The notes under the pieces: generated by a model
What the model was told of the DNA's origin: nothing
The model's input: the letters and a program-made list of their open reading frames with translations, nothing else
Databases searched by the model: none
Shown here: positions 13,101 through 25,539 of the stretch, piece after piece
Layout of the letters: each line of letters begins with the position of its first letter
Position numbering within the stretch: position 1 is the first letter of the stretch
Made by a program: the position numbers and the translations under genes
Source: Microdochium bolleyi
Lineage: Eukaryota; Ascomycota; Sordariomycetes; Xylariales; Microdochiaceae
NCBI GenBank assembly: GCA_001566295.1
Contig: KQ964254.1
Location: 186,001 to 250,000 of the forward strand
Length of the DNA: 64,000 bases
Reading direction: 5' to 3'

Positions 13101-15386
13101 GTCAACGCCAACCTGATTTCGTGCAACCTGGGTCAGCAGGTTCTGGAAGGTCGCCGTGTGCCTCTCATGGTTAGCGGTAAGACTCTGCCATGCTTCAAGC
13201 CCTTCGAGACCCACATCAGGGCTGGTGGTTACATCGTGAACCGCTTCTTGACTGGTATCAGGCCTCAAGAGTACTATTTCCATCACATGGCCGGTCGCGA
13301 GGGTCTTATTGATACTGCCGTCAAGACCTCGCGTTCCGGATATCTGCAGCGATGCTTAATCAAGGGCATGGAAGGCTTGAAGGTAGCCTACGATACCTCA
13401 GTGCGCGACGCCGACGGTACCATGGTGCAGTTCCTGTACGGAGAGGACGGCCTGGACATCACCAAGCAGAAGTATCTGAATGACTTCTCGTTTGTGCTAC
13501 GCAACCAGACGTCCCAGATCCACCAACTTGGCATCGGAGAACGCGGTTGGGAACAAGATGTCTACAACTCAAAGGATTTCGCGCAGAAGTACTTGAAGAA
13601 GGCTGTCAAGCAAGCCAAGGCCAACGACCCTAACAGCCTGGACCCGATCATGACGGAGCTGAACCCCAACCGCCACGCCTTCGCGACGTCGGAGAAGTTC
13701 TACGAGAAGGTCACTGATTACATCAAGACCAACAGCGACAACCTGATCAAGGAGAAGGGCGAGAAGAATGCCAACCGCTCTAGCAGCAAGACGACGCTAG
13801 TGCCCCGCAAGTACGCTGAGAAGATCTTCCACTCCAAATACTTGAGCTCTCTTGTCGAGCCTGGTGAGGCCGTGGGCATCGTTGCAGGCCAGTCAGTCGG
13901 AGAGCCGTCCACGCAGATGACACTCAACACCTTCCATTTGGCAGGACACTCGGCCAAAAACGTCACGCTGGGTATTCCTCGTCTTCGAGAAATCCTGATG
14001 ACTGCCAGTGACCACATCTCAACACCCTCGATGACCTTGTTGCTCAACAGCGAGCTGACGGAGGCCGAAAGCGAGACTTTCGCCAAGGCCATCAGTATTT
14101 TGCCGCTCTCGCATGTCCTGGACCAGGTCATTGTGAAGGAGCGCATGGGCAGGGGTGCGGGTCATGCCATTGCGAAGATGTTCGATGTACGTCTCGAGTT
14201 CTTCCCATCCGCCGAATATCGCAAAACGTACGCCATCAGCAACTCTGATGTGCTGAAGACGGTGGAGATGACTTTTCTCAGCAGACTTGAGGCGGCCATC
14301 AAGAAGGAGATCAAGGCAAAGTCAGACGCTAGGGACGTTCCGGATGTTGGCACATCTTCTGGCACGATAGAGCAGGCTCGCCCAGATGCGCCGGTCGAGC
14401 GTGACGTCGATGACGATGACGATGACGATGACGTCGGCGATGGCGACGCTACAAATGACAAGCAGAGGGCCAACCGCGCTCAGGCTGTGTCATATGGCGC
14501 CAATGACGATGAGGACGACGAGGTTCAGAGACGTATGCGCGAAGGCACACCTGAGGATGCAGACGGGTTCGAGGATGAAGGCTTCGGCGGCAGTCCAGAG
14601 ACATCCTCAGACGACGATGGTAGCGACAGCGATGCAACGACAAGCAAGCGCGGCAGCAACAGCAAGTCCAACCGCAGTCGCGAAGCCCGTGTCAAGGAGA
14701 GGATCCCCATTGTCTCACGCTTCGAGTGTGATGAGAAGCGGGGCGAGTGGTGCGAGTTCACACTCGAGTTCGACTCCAACATTCCCAAAATCCTCATGTT
14801 GAACATGGTTCAGGACGCGGCGCGGAAGGCGCTAGTGCAGCAAATCCCCGGCATTCGTACATGCACCTTTGTGGCCGAGGACGACGTACTAAATATCCAG
14901 ACTGGCAAGACTGAGAAGAAGGCCGTCGTCCACACCAATGGTGTCAACCTCACGGCGATGCAGAATTATGGTGCTTTCATCAACCCCAACGCCATCCAGA
15001 CCAACGACATTGCCGCGGTCCTCAAGACGTACGGCGTGGAGGCCGCCCGGACCAACATCATCAAGGAGCTCAGCGGTGTCTTCAGTGGTCACGGTATCGG
15101 TGTCGACCCGCGCCACCTTAACCTCATCGGTGACTACATGACGAGGAATGGCGGTTTCACGGCCTTCAACCGCATTGGGCTCAAAGGTAACGTGAGCCCG
15201 TTCACCAAGATGAGTTTCGAGACGACGCTGGGCTTCCTCAAGGACGCCGTGCTAGACGGCGACTGGGACGACCTCGCGACACCTAGCGGCAGGATTGTCA
15301 TGGGCAAGCTCAGCAAGGTCGGCACGGGCGCCTTTGATGTACTGACCCGCGTACATGCTAAGAATGGCAAGGGTCACCTTGTTTGA
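10136..15386 (+). CDS. RPA190: DNA-directed RNA polymerase I largest subunit (A190)
   Basis: Two exons, 10136-10317 and 10388-15386, with a 70-nt GTAAGA...GCCAG intron, encode 1,726 residues (yeast A190 has 1,664). This is the catalytic subunit of Pol I, which makes the large rRNA precursor in the nucleolus. The intron interrupts the N-terminal zinc site; after splicing it reads CTTCNLGPATCPGHAGHI. The Mg-binding triad NADFDGDEMN lies at about residues 651-660 (Asp 653, 655, 657). The bridge-helix and trigger-loop regions include GQSVGEPSTQMTLNTFH. An acidic, Ser/Asp-rich stretch with eight consecutive Asp lies at about 1400-1490, at the place where Pol I enzymes carry a variable jaw insertion. 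The ATG at 10136 is preferred over one at 10097 because homology starts there (NISQPVASAI). Confidence 0.97.
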
Positions 15387-16082
15387 TGTATGTTGTATGG
15401 TAACGACAAGAAGGCCTGCGGGAAGGAGAATTCATTGCATGCAGGTGCTGGCGTTCACACAGGTGCAACTGGTAAAAAAGATTGTGTTCTCTGTATTTTC
15501 TGGATGATATTCGAGCTGCGTGGACTGTTGTACATAAAAAGAAATCAATGTCGCACCAGCTGGTTGCTACAATGCTCTGTCCCAAGATGTGGACGCCCAC
15601 GTTAAGTGCGCCTGGCAGCTCCATACTCCCAGGCGCTGGCAGACGTCCTTCTCTAGCGTACCGATTTTAATGGGGAGGCCCGAGTCTTGCGTCACGTGCT
15701 GCATCATGACCATTCAGTCACGGGAGCTAGACAGAACAGGTCGCTCGTTGTCGGCTGTCGGACTCTTCGCCTCCGTCGTGGCTGGGGAGCGCCCCAGTAT
15801 TGGCGTGCGGGGAGATTCCTCGGTGCGGAAGCAGGCACCGCAGGGCCCCGTTCTCCTGCCCGGCTCCCTTCTGCCGACGATCAGTTACTTGAGGGCGTTC
15901 CTCCTCGCCTCACACCGAGTTTATTGTGCTCAGTCTATTCATCTTGTTCCACGAGTACGGTCCAGCCATCCAAAACTGCCCCAAGTAATCGTTGAAACCA
16001 AGCTACAGGTCTGGCTCAATCCAGCATACGTCCACTTGTGCAACAGCTCAAATCAAAGTCCAAGACTACCTCGGAATACACG
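15387..16082. other. Intergenic region between RPA190 and the kappa GST gene
   Basis: About 700 nt between two genes in the same direction, holding the RPA190 3' end and the GST promoter. I see no gene with recognisable domains. Confidence 0.55.
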
Positions 16083-17008
16083 ATGCCGGCTGCAAGGATT
16101 ACACTCTTTTTCGACGTCGTCAGCCCTTTTGCGTATGAGGCGTTCCATATCCTCAGAGTATGTACAACACCCTCTGCTAGGGATGCCTGGTGCAGCGTAA
16201 TAGCAACCTGTTTGATCTCTGACTCACATTCGTTATCGCTCTGCAGCACGATGCCGTCTTCAAGGGCGTCGATGTGACGCTTGTGCCCATGTTCCTGGGT
16301 GGATTGATGAAAGCAGTACGTCGTTCCCGTGCACAGCTGTCAGGCCCCAGCGCACGTGTCGGCCAGAGGAGATCAAGTACAAGGGAGCTGACAAGTGTAT
16401 TTCCGTAGTGTGGCAACTCGGCCCCCATCACGGTCAAAAGTAAGAAATTCCCTCGTGTCAGGACAGTCGTCACTTTGATTGTGCTGCAGGCTGTTCGAGC
16501 CAAGCTGATGATGCCTCACCACCTGACAGATAAGGACAAGTGGATTATGCGTGAGCGCATGCGGTGGGCGCGCCTCTTCGACGTGCCGATGCACGACGAG
16601 GTGGTGAGCAACTTCCCTCCCAACACGATGCACACAATGCGGGCCCTTGCTGCGATCTCGGACCAGCAGCAGCTCGGTCAGGTGGTCGAGCGGCTGTACG
16701 ACGACTTCTTTGTGCACCGCAGGGCCATCGAGACCAGGGACGTCTTCGAGCCGGTGCTGCGAGAGGTGCTGGGCAGCGAGGTGGCCGAGAGAGTGATCGG
16801 GCAAGCTGGCGACGAAGGCAAGGCGGTGCTCAAGGCCAACACGGATAAGGCGTTCGAGGCCGGTGCCTTTGGTGCACCATGGTTTGTGTGCACGAGGGGT
16901 GACGGTCAGACGGACTGCTTCTGGGGAGTCGATCACATGGGACAATTGGCAGACTTCCTGGGCTTGGAGAAGCCCGTGGCCAAGGGCGGCTGGAAGGCCT
17001 TGCTGTAG
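16083..17008 (+). CDS. Kappa-class glutathione S-transferase / DsbA-like thioredoxin-fold protein
   Basis: Four exons (16083-16157, 16247-16315, 16409-16439, 16530-17008) encode 217 residues, the usual size of kappa-class GST and 2-hydroxychromene-2-carboxylate isomerase-like proteins. Family marks are the N-terminal strand and active-site region FFDVVSPFAY (Ser14 in the catalytic position), MFLGGLMKACGNSAP, MRWARLFDVPM, and the cis-Pro motif FGAPWF near the end. Such proteins conjugate glutathione or isomerise xenobiotic-type substrates, often in mitochondria or peroxisomes; neither substrate nor location shows here. The third intron ends at the AG at 16528-16529. Splicing there gives ITVKNKDKW, which fits the family. 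Reading through from 16440 stays open but adds an insertion absent from relatives. Confidence 0.86.
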
Positions 17009-17537
17009 AGCAGATCGTCATTGCAATCGTAGTATCGTGGAAGTCAGGCAACAGTTGTTCGCCTCACATGCTTTCTAATCGTCACTGCACCAGACTTGTC
17101 TCACTCAAGCGTGGGTCGCGAGGGCGGACCATCATCCATCTCGCCGGGGCGCGTTCCCGGGTTTGTTGATGGGATACGCGTTTAGCAGGACGCGCGGGGG
17201 CTGTGAGGATCAGGAGCGGTGTGCATGGCACGTGTACCATCGCGTCAGTCATGCATGACACAGCGCATCGGGCAGGAGGACGGTAGAGTGTTCAAGTCTT
17301 TTTGTTGTTCGTGATCAATTGTCAGATTCAGTATCGCAGTGCAAAGCGCAACTGCTTCGCACTGATGTACAACGATGCCTCTTTGTGCATATGAAGAAAT
17401 GTCAACGCATTCAATAACGCCTATTACCCTTGCCCTTTGTAAAACCGAATCGTCATGCCATCCCAAGGTGTATCATAAGCTCCACCCAAACTGTTCAACC
17501 CCAAACTGTTTCCCCAAGATCAGGCGCAGAGCGCGAT
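17009..17537. other. Convergent 3' intergenic gap between GST and histone H3
   Basis: This should hold the 3' ends of both genes. No open frame with recognisable features is seen, and I see no hairpin of the animal histone type, as expected for fungal polyadenylated histone mRNAs. Confidence 0.55.
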
Positions 17538-19448
<1,911 letters not shown>

Positions 19449-19846
19449 ATGACTGGACGCGGCAAGGGCGGCAAGGGCCTCGGCAAGGGTGGTGCCAAGC
19501 GTCACCGCAAGATTCTGCGTGACAACATCCAGGGCATCACCAAGCCTGCCATCCGCCGTCTTGCTCGTCGTGGTGGTGTCAAGCGTATTTCTGCCAGTAA
19601 GTTGCTCTATCCGCCTCGTTATGGCGCGCTCTTCTTTGCCTGGCCCCACAGTCCTCTGACGTGTCTGCGTTTTCTTCCACAGTGATCTACGAGGAGACCC
19701 GCGGTGTCCTCAAGTCCTTCCTCGAGGGTGTCATCCGTGACGCCGTCACCTACACTGAGCACGCCAAGCGCAAGACCGTCACCTCGCTTGACGTCGTCTA
19801 CGCCCTGAAGCGCCAGGGCCGCACCCTGTACGGTTTCGGTGGTTAA
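19449..19846 (+). CDS. H4: Histone H4
   Basis: Exons 19449-19596 and 19683-19846, joined across an 86-nt GTAAGT...CCACAG intron, encode 103 residues. The N-terminal tail [19 protein letters not shown] carries the Lys5, 8, 12 and 16 acetylation sites, and the core ends in the standard TLYGFGG. The splice restores RISAMIYEETRG. This is a core nucleosomal histone, forming the (H3-H4)2 tetramer with the product of the divergent H3 gene. It has one intron, as in many filamentous ascomycetes. Confidence 0.98.
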
Positions 19847-22800
19847 GCATCTTTGCTTCTGCCGTCCGGGGGGTCGCATTCGGGTTGATGGTTCGGGGCA
19901 CATGGAGTTCACGTCTGTTATGAAAGTCATTCTTCGCGCGGAAAGCCGTCCGCATATCCACACATACAACAGCGCGCGCGCGACGCGCGCCGAGTGGGCG
20001 GCTCGTCATGATGAATCAATGGGATCGGGTTTTGGTTTTTTTTGGTTTTTCGACTACAAGCTACGGGTGTTTATCACAAACTACAATTGTACCATAAAGG
20101 AGGATGGTTGGCCATTCATGGGAATGCCCAGGTGTGGCATAATTCAATTGACACCTGTCCGTACGCGGACTCTTGAACATCATGCCTCTCTGTCTCTTCT
20201 CTACGCGCTCTGTGTTTCGTTTTTTGTCCCACCGCGGTCGCGTTCTTTGTCGGTGTGGATCTGCCAGGGTCGGGTGACTATGTCTTCCTCGTCTTGTCGA
20301 GCTTCGGCGTCGCACCCCTTCTCAGTTTGCACGTTCGTTCGCGGTATCTTGCTTCTTCTGCTAACACTTGCTTGCCTCACTTGAACCAGCCTGCAGGTGC
20401 GTCGCCTTGTGTGAGTCAGTGCCCACCCTCCCTGCATTGCTCATTCCTTCCTCGGTGGAATTGCTAGATGCTTCAATTTACCACTGATAATGACGAGACG
20501 ATGTGGTCGTGCAATCAAGACTGCTTGAATGCCGCCTGGCGCGTGAGTATGTTTCTGGTGCGAAGAGGTCCAGGTGCATTTGGTGAGACTTCCATGTGCG
20601 TTGTGGCAAAATGCGCTGCATGTAGCCTCGATGATAAGTTTATGGCTTCGTCAGGGACAGGGCACCTGTCGTCAACCACTTCACGGTGGTGCCGTTGGCG
20701 TCGCAATCCACTCTCCTGGCTGTTCCTGGTGTGGGTCCGATGCGCGGCTTTGCCGTGGTGGGTGCAGGGTAGCTTGGGCCGATCTTTGAACTCGCAAGGC
20801 TCGGCAAGGTCGCAGCTCGCACGACACGGCTTTGGGTAGTCTATGGAAATTGTATACTTTGGCATGGTTGTTACATGTGCTCGGAAATATGGGTGTTTGT
20901 TAATTGGTCTGGACTGTGGTTGTCGTTGTTTTGTTTTCATCACCATCTCGATCCAGCTCGATTTTCATAAATGATAAATTGAATAACAACTTCAGTAGGC
21001 AAAGACACAATTTCTTATAAACAAGCAGAGACGCACGACCTGTCCCTAATCTCAACGCCTTATCATCGGAGTAACACTTGTAAGTATGACCATAGCTCAT
21101 GAATAATAATTCCATCAGAGCTACGATCATCCCGCCATGGTCCTGGCCATTCCCAACCGACGTCCCTCACTTGGACAACACTTGAAAACCAATGTAAAAT
21201 CACTCCACCGCCTGGAGCACGTAAGATCGTAGCAGATAGAGCGTATCGCATGTGAGAGAAGGACAGGAAGTGCTTTGGGCGGTACCTGAGCCAACCCAAG
21301 TGCTCAGCGCTCTCTCTGGGCTGCCTCGCAACCAAGGCGTACCTAGATGTCCAACAGCGGCACTATTCGTGAGTGATATTTGTAGCATGAAATAAGCCGC
21401 GCGCCCCTATACAAAAAGCCTCATCCCCGAAGCATAAACAATCGCAGGCTGTGCGCGTGTGATGGCCACACGTAGCGATCCGAGGCTCTCCCAAGACGTC
21501 GACCATTGCCTCCATTTGCTAGTTACCAAAGTGTACGGAATGGAAGGACATTAGACTTGAACCCCATGAGCACAGCATATCGATGAAGAACTGCTTATAG
21601 CACGATCCAGCGCTGGCGTAAAGCGACATATTGCCAAGCATAGCCAGATTGCCAGGATACGATATATAGAGCTTCGCCTTCTTCGCAATCATGAAATTCG
21701 GATGATTAGCCCGCACAGTAAACCAAGCCGAATACCTGTACCTGGCCCAAAGTACAGAAATCTGCAGCTGTGATGAACCGCCGGTGCGTGGACATCTCAC
21801 AAATCAACAGTCATGGACACGGATGCCTAAATGGGTATCGGAGCTTATTCTACGCTGCAACTGGAAGAGACACACACCACTAGAAGTCTGAACAGTGTTC
21901 AGCTCACCAATAGTAGCATGCGCTTGTGGTATTCCGCGTGGCCTAGATAAAGCGGGCCAAGATGATAATTCAGAATCCTACACGGCAGATCGGATATGTT
22001 TGCTGCCGAACGCCCAGCCGTCGTTGCATGGACGAAGAGCACAGCAGCTGGGGCTTCCAGCCGGCATAGTAGCCTGTCCAGATGAAGCGTAACCATAATG
22101 TCTGTCGCGCGCCCCAAAGAACCATATATGTTCGTCGTTCTAATCGTGGCTTTAGATTGCCAAGCAACGTTCTTGAAGGCCATGGAACACTGCCGACGCA
22201 GGAGAACCCGCCTATAAGAAGTGCAGCACGCGGAGACCCATCATCTGACTGACTGCGTAGGGCTAAGGAACCATCAGGCACACCTCGGGCGATCGCAACT
22301 GGAAGTTTACTGCAAGTGCATTGCTTGCAGTGCGAGGTCTTCCGAGGAATAGATTGCAGAACCATGGAGCAAAACATGAATGCCCCCCTTGGCCAACAGA
22401 CATCGAGCCGACCGCGTCACACCTGAGCTCAGCCATGGACTCGACAGCGTCACCAATCCAAGTTGAACTACAATCACACGGTAGTCCCGGCTAACGTTGA
22501 CGAGGCACATGAACGATCGTCGTGCTACATGGCATGGTAGTGGGCGGTGGCCCAACGAGCGCCACTAGTCAGCAGGAGCGCCATCGCCAGTCCAAACGAG
22601 AGACGCATAGCAGCAGGGGAGACGTCTTAGAGACCATTGTGTCCCGTGGTGTCCAGCCGCCAGCGCGAAGCGGAAATATAGTTGGTATGTGGATCATGAG
22701 CCGCAGCTGAGTCACCAACGATGATGGTGACTGACTACGCTCACCCCAACTCCTCACGATGACCATTCCTCTCGCATGCTCATCTTGAGCCAAGGCCGGA

Positions 22801-24954
22801 TATGCAGACGTGGGAACGGATGCCTTCCCAGACGCGGCGCGGTTGCGAGTCAGCTATCATGAGTGGGTGCCATGAGGTCCGCGGCCTGCTCTTCGAATTA
22901 CCCAAGTGACGCTACGGCTGTAGAAGTTATTGATTCTCGAGCAGGGCTGACGAAGTCAAACATATGGAAGCCTAGCCGCGCCACACCCAACGATGTCCAG
23001 CAGTGCATTTCAGAGGTGGAAACGTGACGGACTCAGCGCGGCTGTGCGAAGTCAAAGATGAGTCGTCACTGGGTGTGGCTTGCCCGCTGGAACAGTAAGA
23101 CATGAGGAGGCGTCGTGGCTAACCAGTCGATCCCCCGCACACTGGCTGCGTGCTCGTGCAGTTGTTGATGTTGCGTGGTGTGAGCTGACCGAACAACGTG
23201 TGATTGTAGTCACACATGGTACCATCATGGCAGGCGCGGATGCCGGATGAGTGAGGAGCGGAGGCCGCCCGCCCATGACCCATGGTGAGTCACAGTGTCA
23301 CATGCAACACATGGGGTTCTCGCAGTTCTGCTCGAAAGTGCTGGCAGAGAAGTGCATCGCAGAGCGGGAAGCGAGATCGAGGCCAGATTGGCATGGGCAC
23401 GTGGCAGTCTGGGGTGGTGGTGCCTGAGGTGGCGAGGACGGATCTCTCTGCCTGTCGAGCTGAGCCGGTTGTGCCTGGAGGCAGCGCAGGTCCCGAGGGC
23501 CCCAGCCGGTGCAGCCGATCGGCACTTGGGCACCTGGGCACTGTGGGTGCCAGGGGGCCGGGTCTGGGGCCGGGCCTGCCTATTGTTCTTGCCCAACGGG
23601 ACGGCGCGAAAAGATGGAGGTGGCCAGCTGTGGCTGGCGATGGCGCCGATCTCGAGGAAGATGCCCGAATCTTCCTGGAAGCCTTGACTCGGCAGATGGG
23701 TAAGCTGCGCATCAGCATGCCATTTCTGGACCGCCGGGAGGTGTTTGGCATGCAGCATGTTGCATAAATTTTTTTTTCTCCTCTTCTCTGACAAGTCCGC
23801 TTAGGCTCGGGGGCTGCATGGCACGCACAGCACAGCCACACAGCCAACCAGGGAGGTCTCGCTCCGACAGTGCCAGGCATTACATAAGCCCGCCGCTGGG
23901 CGCGGAGCGAGAGAGCGAGACCGAGGAATGTGGCCGAGACAGGCTTCAACCTTCGCGCTGCCCATCGGCCACCTCCGCAGCTGCAGCAGCCGTTGCACAG
24001 ACTGCCGAATTTTTCCCATCCTGCCAACATCGGGTGGCTCTCGGCGGCTGCGTCTAGACCGGTCTACCGGAGCGTCTTGGGAGAGACGACATGTTGTGCT
24101 CGTACCGGCCCTCGTAGAGGCTGCTCCAGACCCGTCGTGGCCCGGCACACGCGATGGCCAAGCATGCCGTATCGTACTCGGCCTCGCTCAGCACTCTCTG
24201 GTCCACAGCAGAACAGTCATCCCCTGCCGGCAATGTCATGCCGGTGCCTGGCATCAACAGGCTGCCGGTTGCTGCATTGTCACTGGGAACCTCGGCCTCG
24301 GGTGCTGGTCAGCATAGTCACCACAATGGGTCCTGGGCTGTCCGAGACACGCTCGTATTGCGGCAGGGTGCGGGAGGGATGCGAGCTGGACTGGAGCTGG
24401 GCAGGGCTGAGGTAGGGCTGCTGACCAACCGGCCAGAACGGGAGCTAGGTACACTCGGTACCTGCTGACCTGACATGGAGGATGCACACCTGCCGTGCAG
24501 AGTTTTCCTCGAGCCGCAGCAGGCTTCGCGCTGGCCGAGCGGAAAGCCATGGAACCTTGGGAACATCTACGGCCCGGGTCCGATTTTTGCTGGGTGTTGT
24601 GTGGTTGTCTGTCTGAGCTGGCACCCGTTGGCCCAACTGACGTCGGGAGGCAGCCGGCGGGACCATGAGATTTCTGTGTCGTGGCGGCAGCTTGTGGCGG
24701 TGCGGTGCAAAGTCTCCGCTGCTTCGAGCATCAAGCCACAGCTGGGCCAAGCTCGCCGGGCTGGACCCTGGAGCTGGGGACTCTCGAGCCCGACGAACAG
24801 ACCCACTTTCACTTTGCGCTGGATTGAGACTGTGGACCCACACCCTCGATGCCGGCCGCTACGTCACCCTCGTCACTCGGGGCCAGTGCCAAGCCGCGTG
24901 GGCCCCACCCAACTGTCACCCTCCTTCCTCTGAGTCTGTCAGTTGTGACGGAGG

Positions 24955-25003
24955 ACCCTCGACCCTCGACCCTCGACCCTCGACCCGCAATCCTCGACCC
25001 AAG
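24955..25003. repeat. 7-bp tandem repeat (ACCCTCG)
   Basis: Four perfect ACCCTCG copies are followed by two degenerate units and a partial one. It lies about 550 bp upstream of the Rpn4-like start codon, in the likely promoter or leader. Confidence 0.9.
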
Positions 25004-25095
25004 GGACCACGGGCCCGAGTGCTCGAGGGTGTGCCGCCAGCATATTACCGCCGATGATGCGGCCCTTATCTCCAGCAGCCACTACCGTCAGCCAA

Positions 25096-25126
25096 CCAGT
25101 CAGTCAGTCAGCCAGGCAGTCAGTCC
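25096..25126. repeat. CAGT tetranucleotide-rich tract
   Basis: Short runs of CAGT are interrupted by GCCAGG. It is a simple-sequence tract in the presumed leader/promoter of the downstream zinc-finger gene. Confidence 0.8.
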
Positions 25127-25539
25127 ACTGCACTCTTTTCTGTTCCGTCTTGTTCTCTCTCCCGGGACAGCAACCCAACGGATCGACTGGGTGATTCCTC
25201 GTAGGATCCCACTGCCGTCCAAGCCCATCACGCCCTTACCAATCACTGACCGACCACCGCGGCCCAGCAAGGCCTTGGAAAGCCACTGAGAACTAGCGCC
25301 GCCCGGCCGGCTTTCCGCTGCATCATAGGCCCCGGGGCTCCACTACCCTATCGGGACCCCCAGTCCCTCCGTCCCCTTCCATCGATCCATGCCCGCTTGC
25401 ATCTCCCCGGCTGAGGTCTGCTTGTCACCTCGTACTAGTCTGGATATAAAGGTCACCGTTTGCCACCCTCCCCGACTATCCCCTCCCCACAGTCCCTCTC
25501 ACCAACACCAACCACTGCTGTCATCATATCTGTCTCAAT

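Larger units (their letters stand above)
19847..25539. other. Gene-poor region upstream of the Rpn4-like gene, 5.7 kb
   Basis: Many short open frames occur on both strands but none shows a domain, a conserved motif or a consistent exon chain. The longest, at 23290-24030 (minus), is Arg/Pro/Ala-rich and overlaps equally long frames on the other strand, as GC-rich non-coding DNA does. The region holds the H4 3' end and probably a long promoter and leader for the zinc-finger gene. Two short tandem repeats lie at 24955-25003 and 25096-25126. I cannot exclude a poorly conserved or non-coding gene. Confidence 0.5.

Noticed and set aside
21519..22555. Series of short minus-strand frames that might form a multi-exon gene
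   Set aside because: I could not link them with splice sites into a frame with any recognisable motif.
23290..24030. 246-codon minus open frame
   Set aside because: Low-complexity Arg/Ala/Pro composition with equally long antisense frames, as in GC-rich non-coding DNA.
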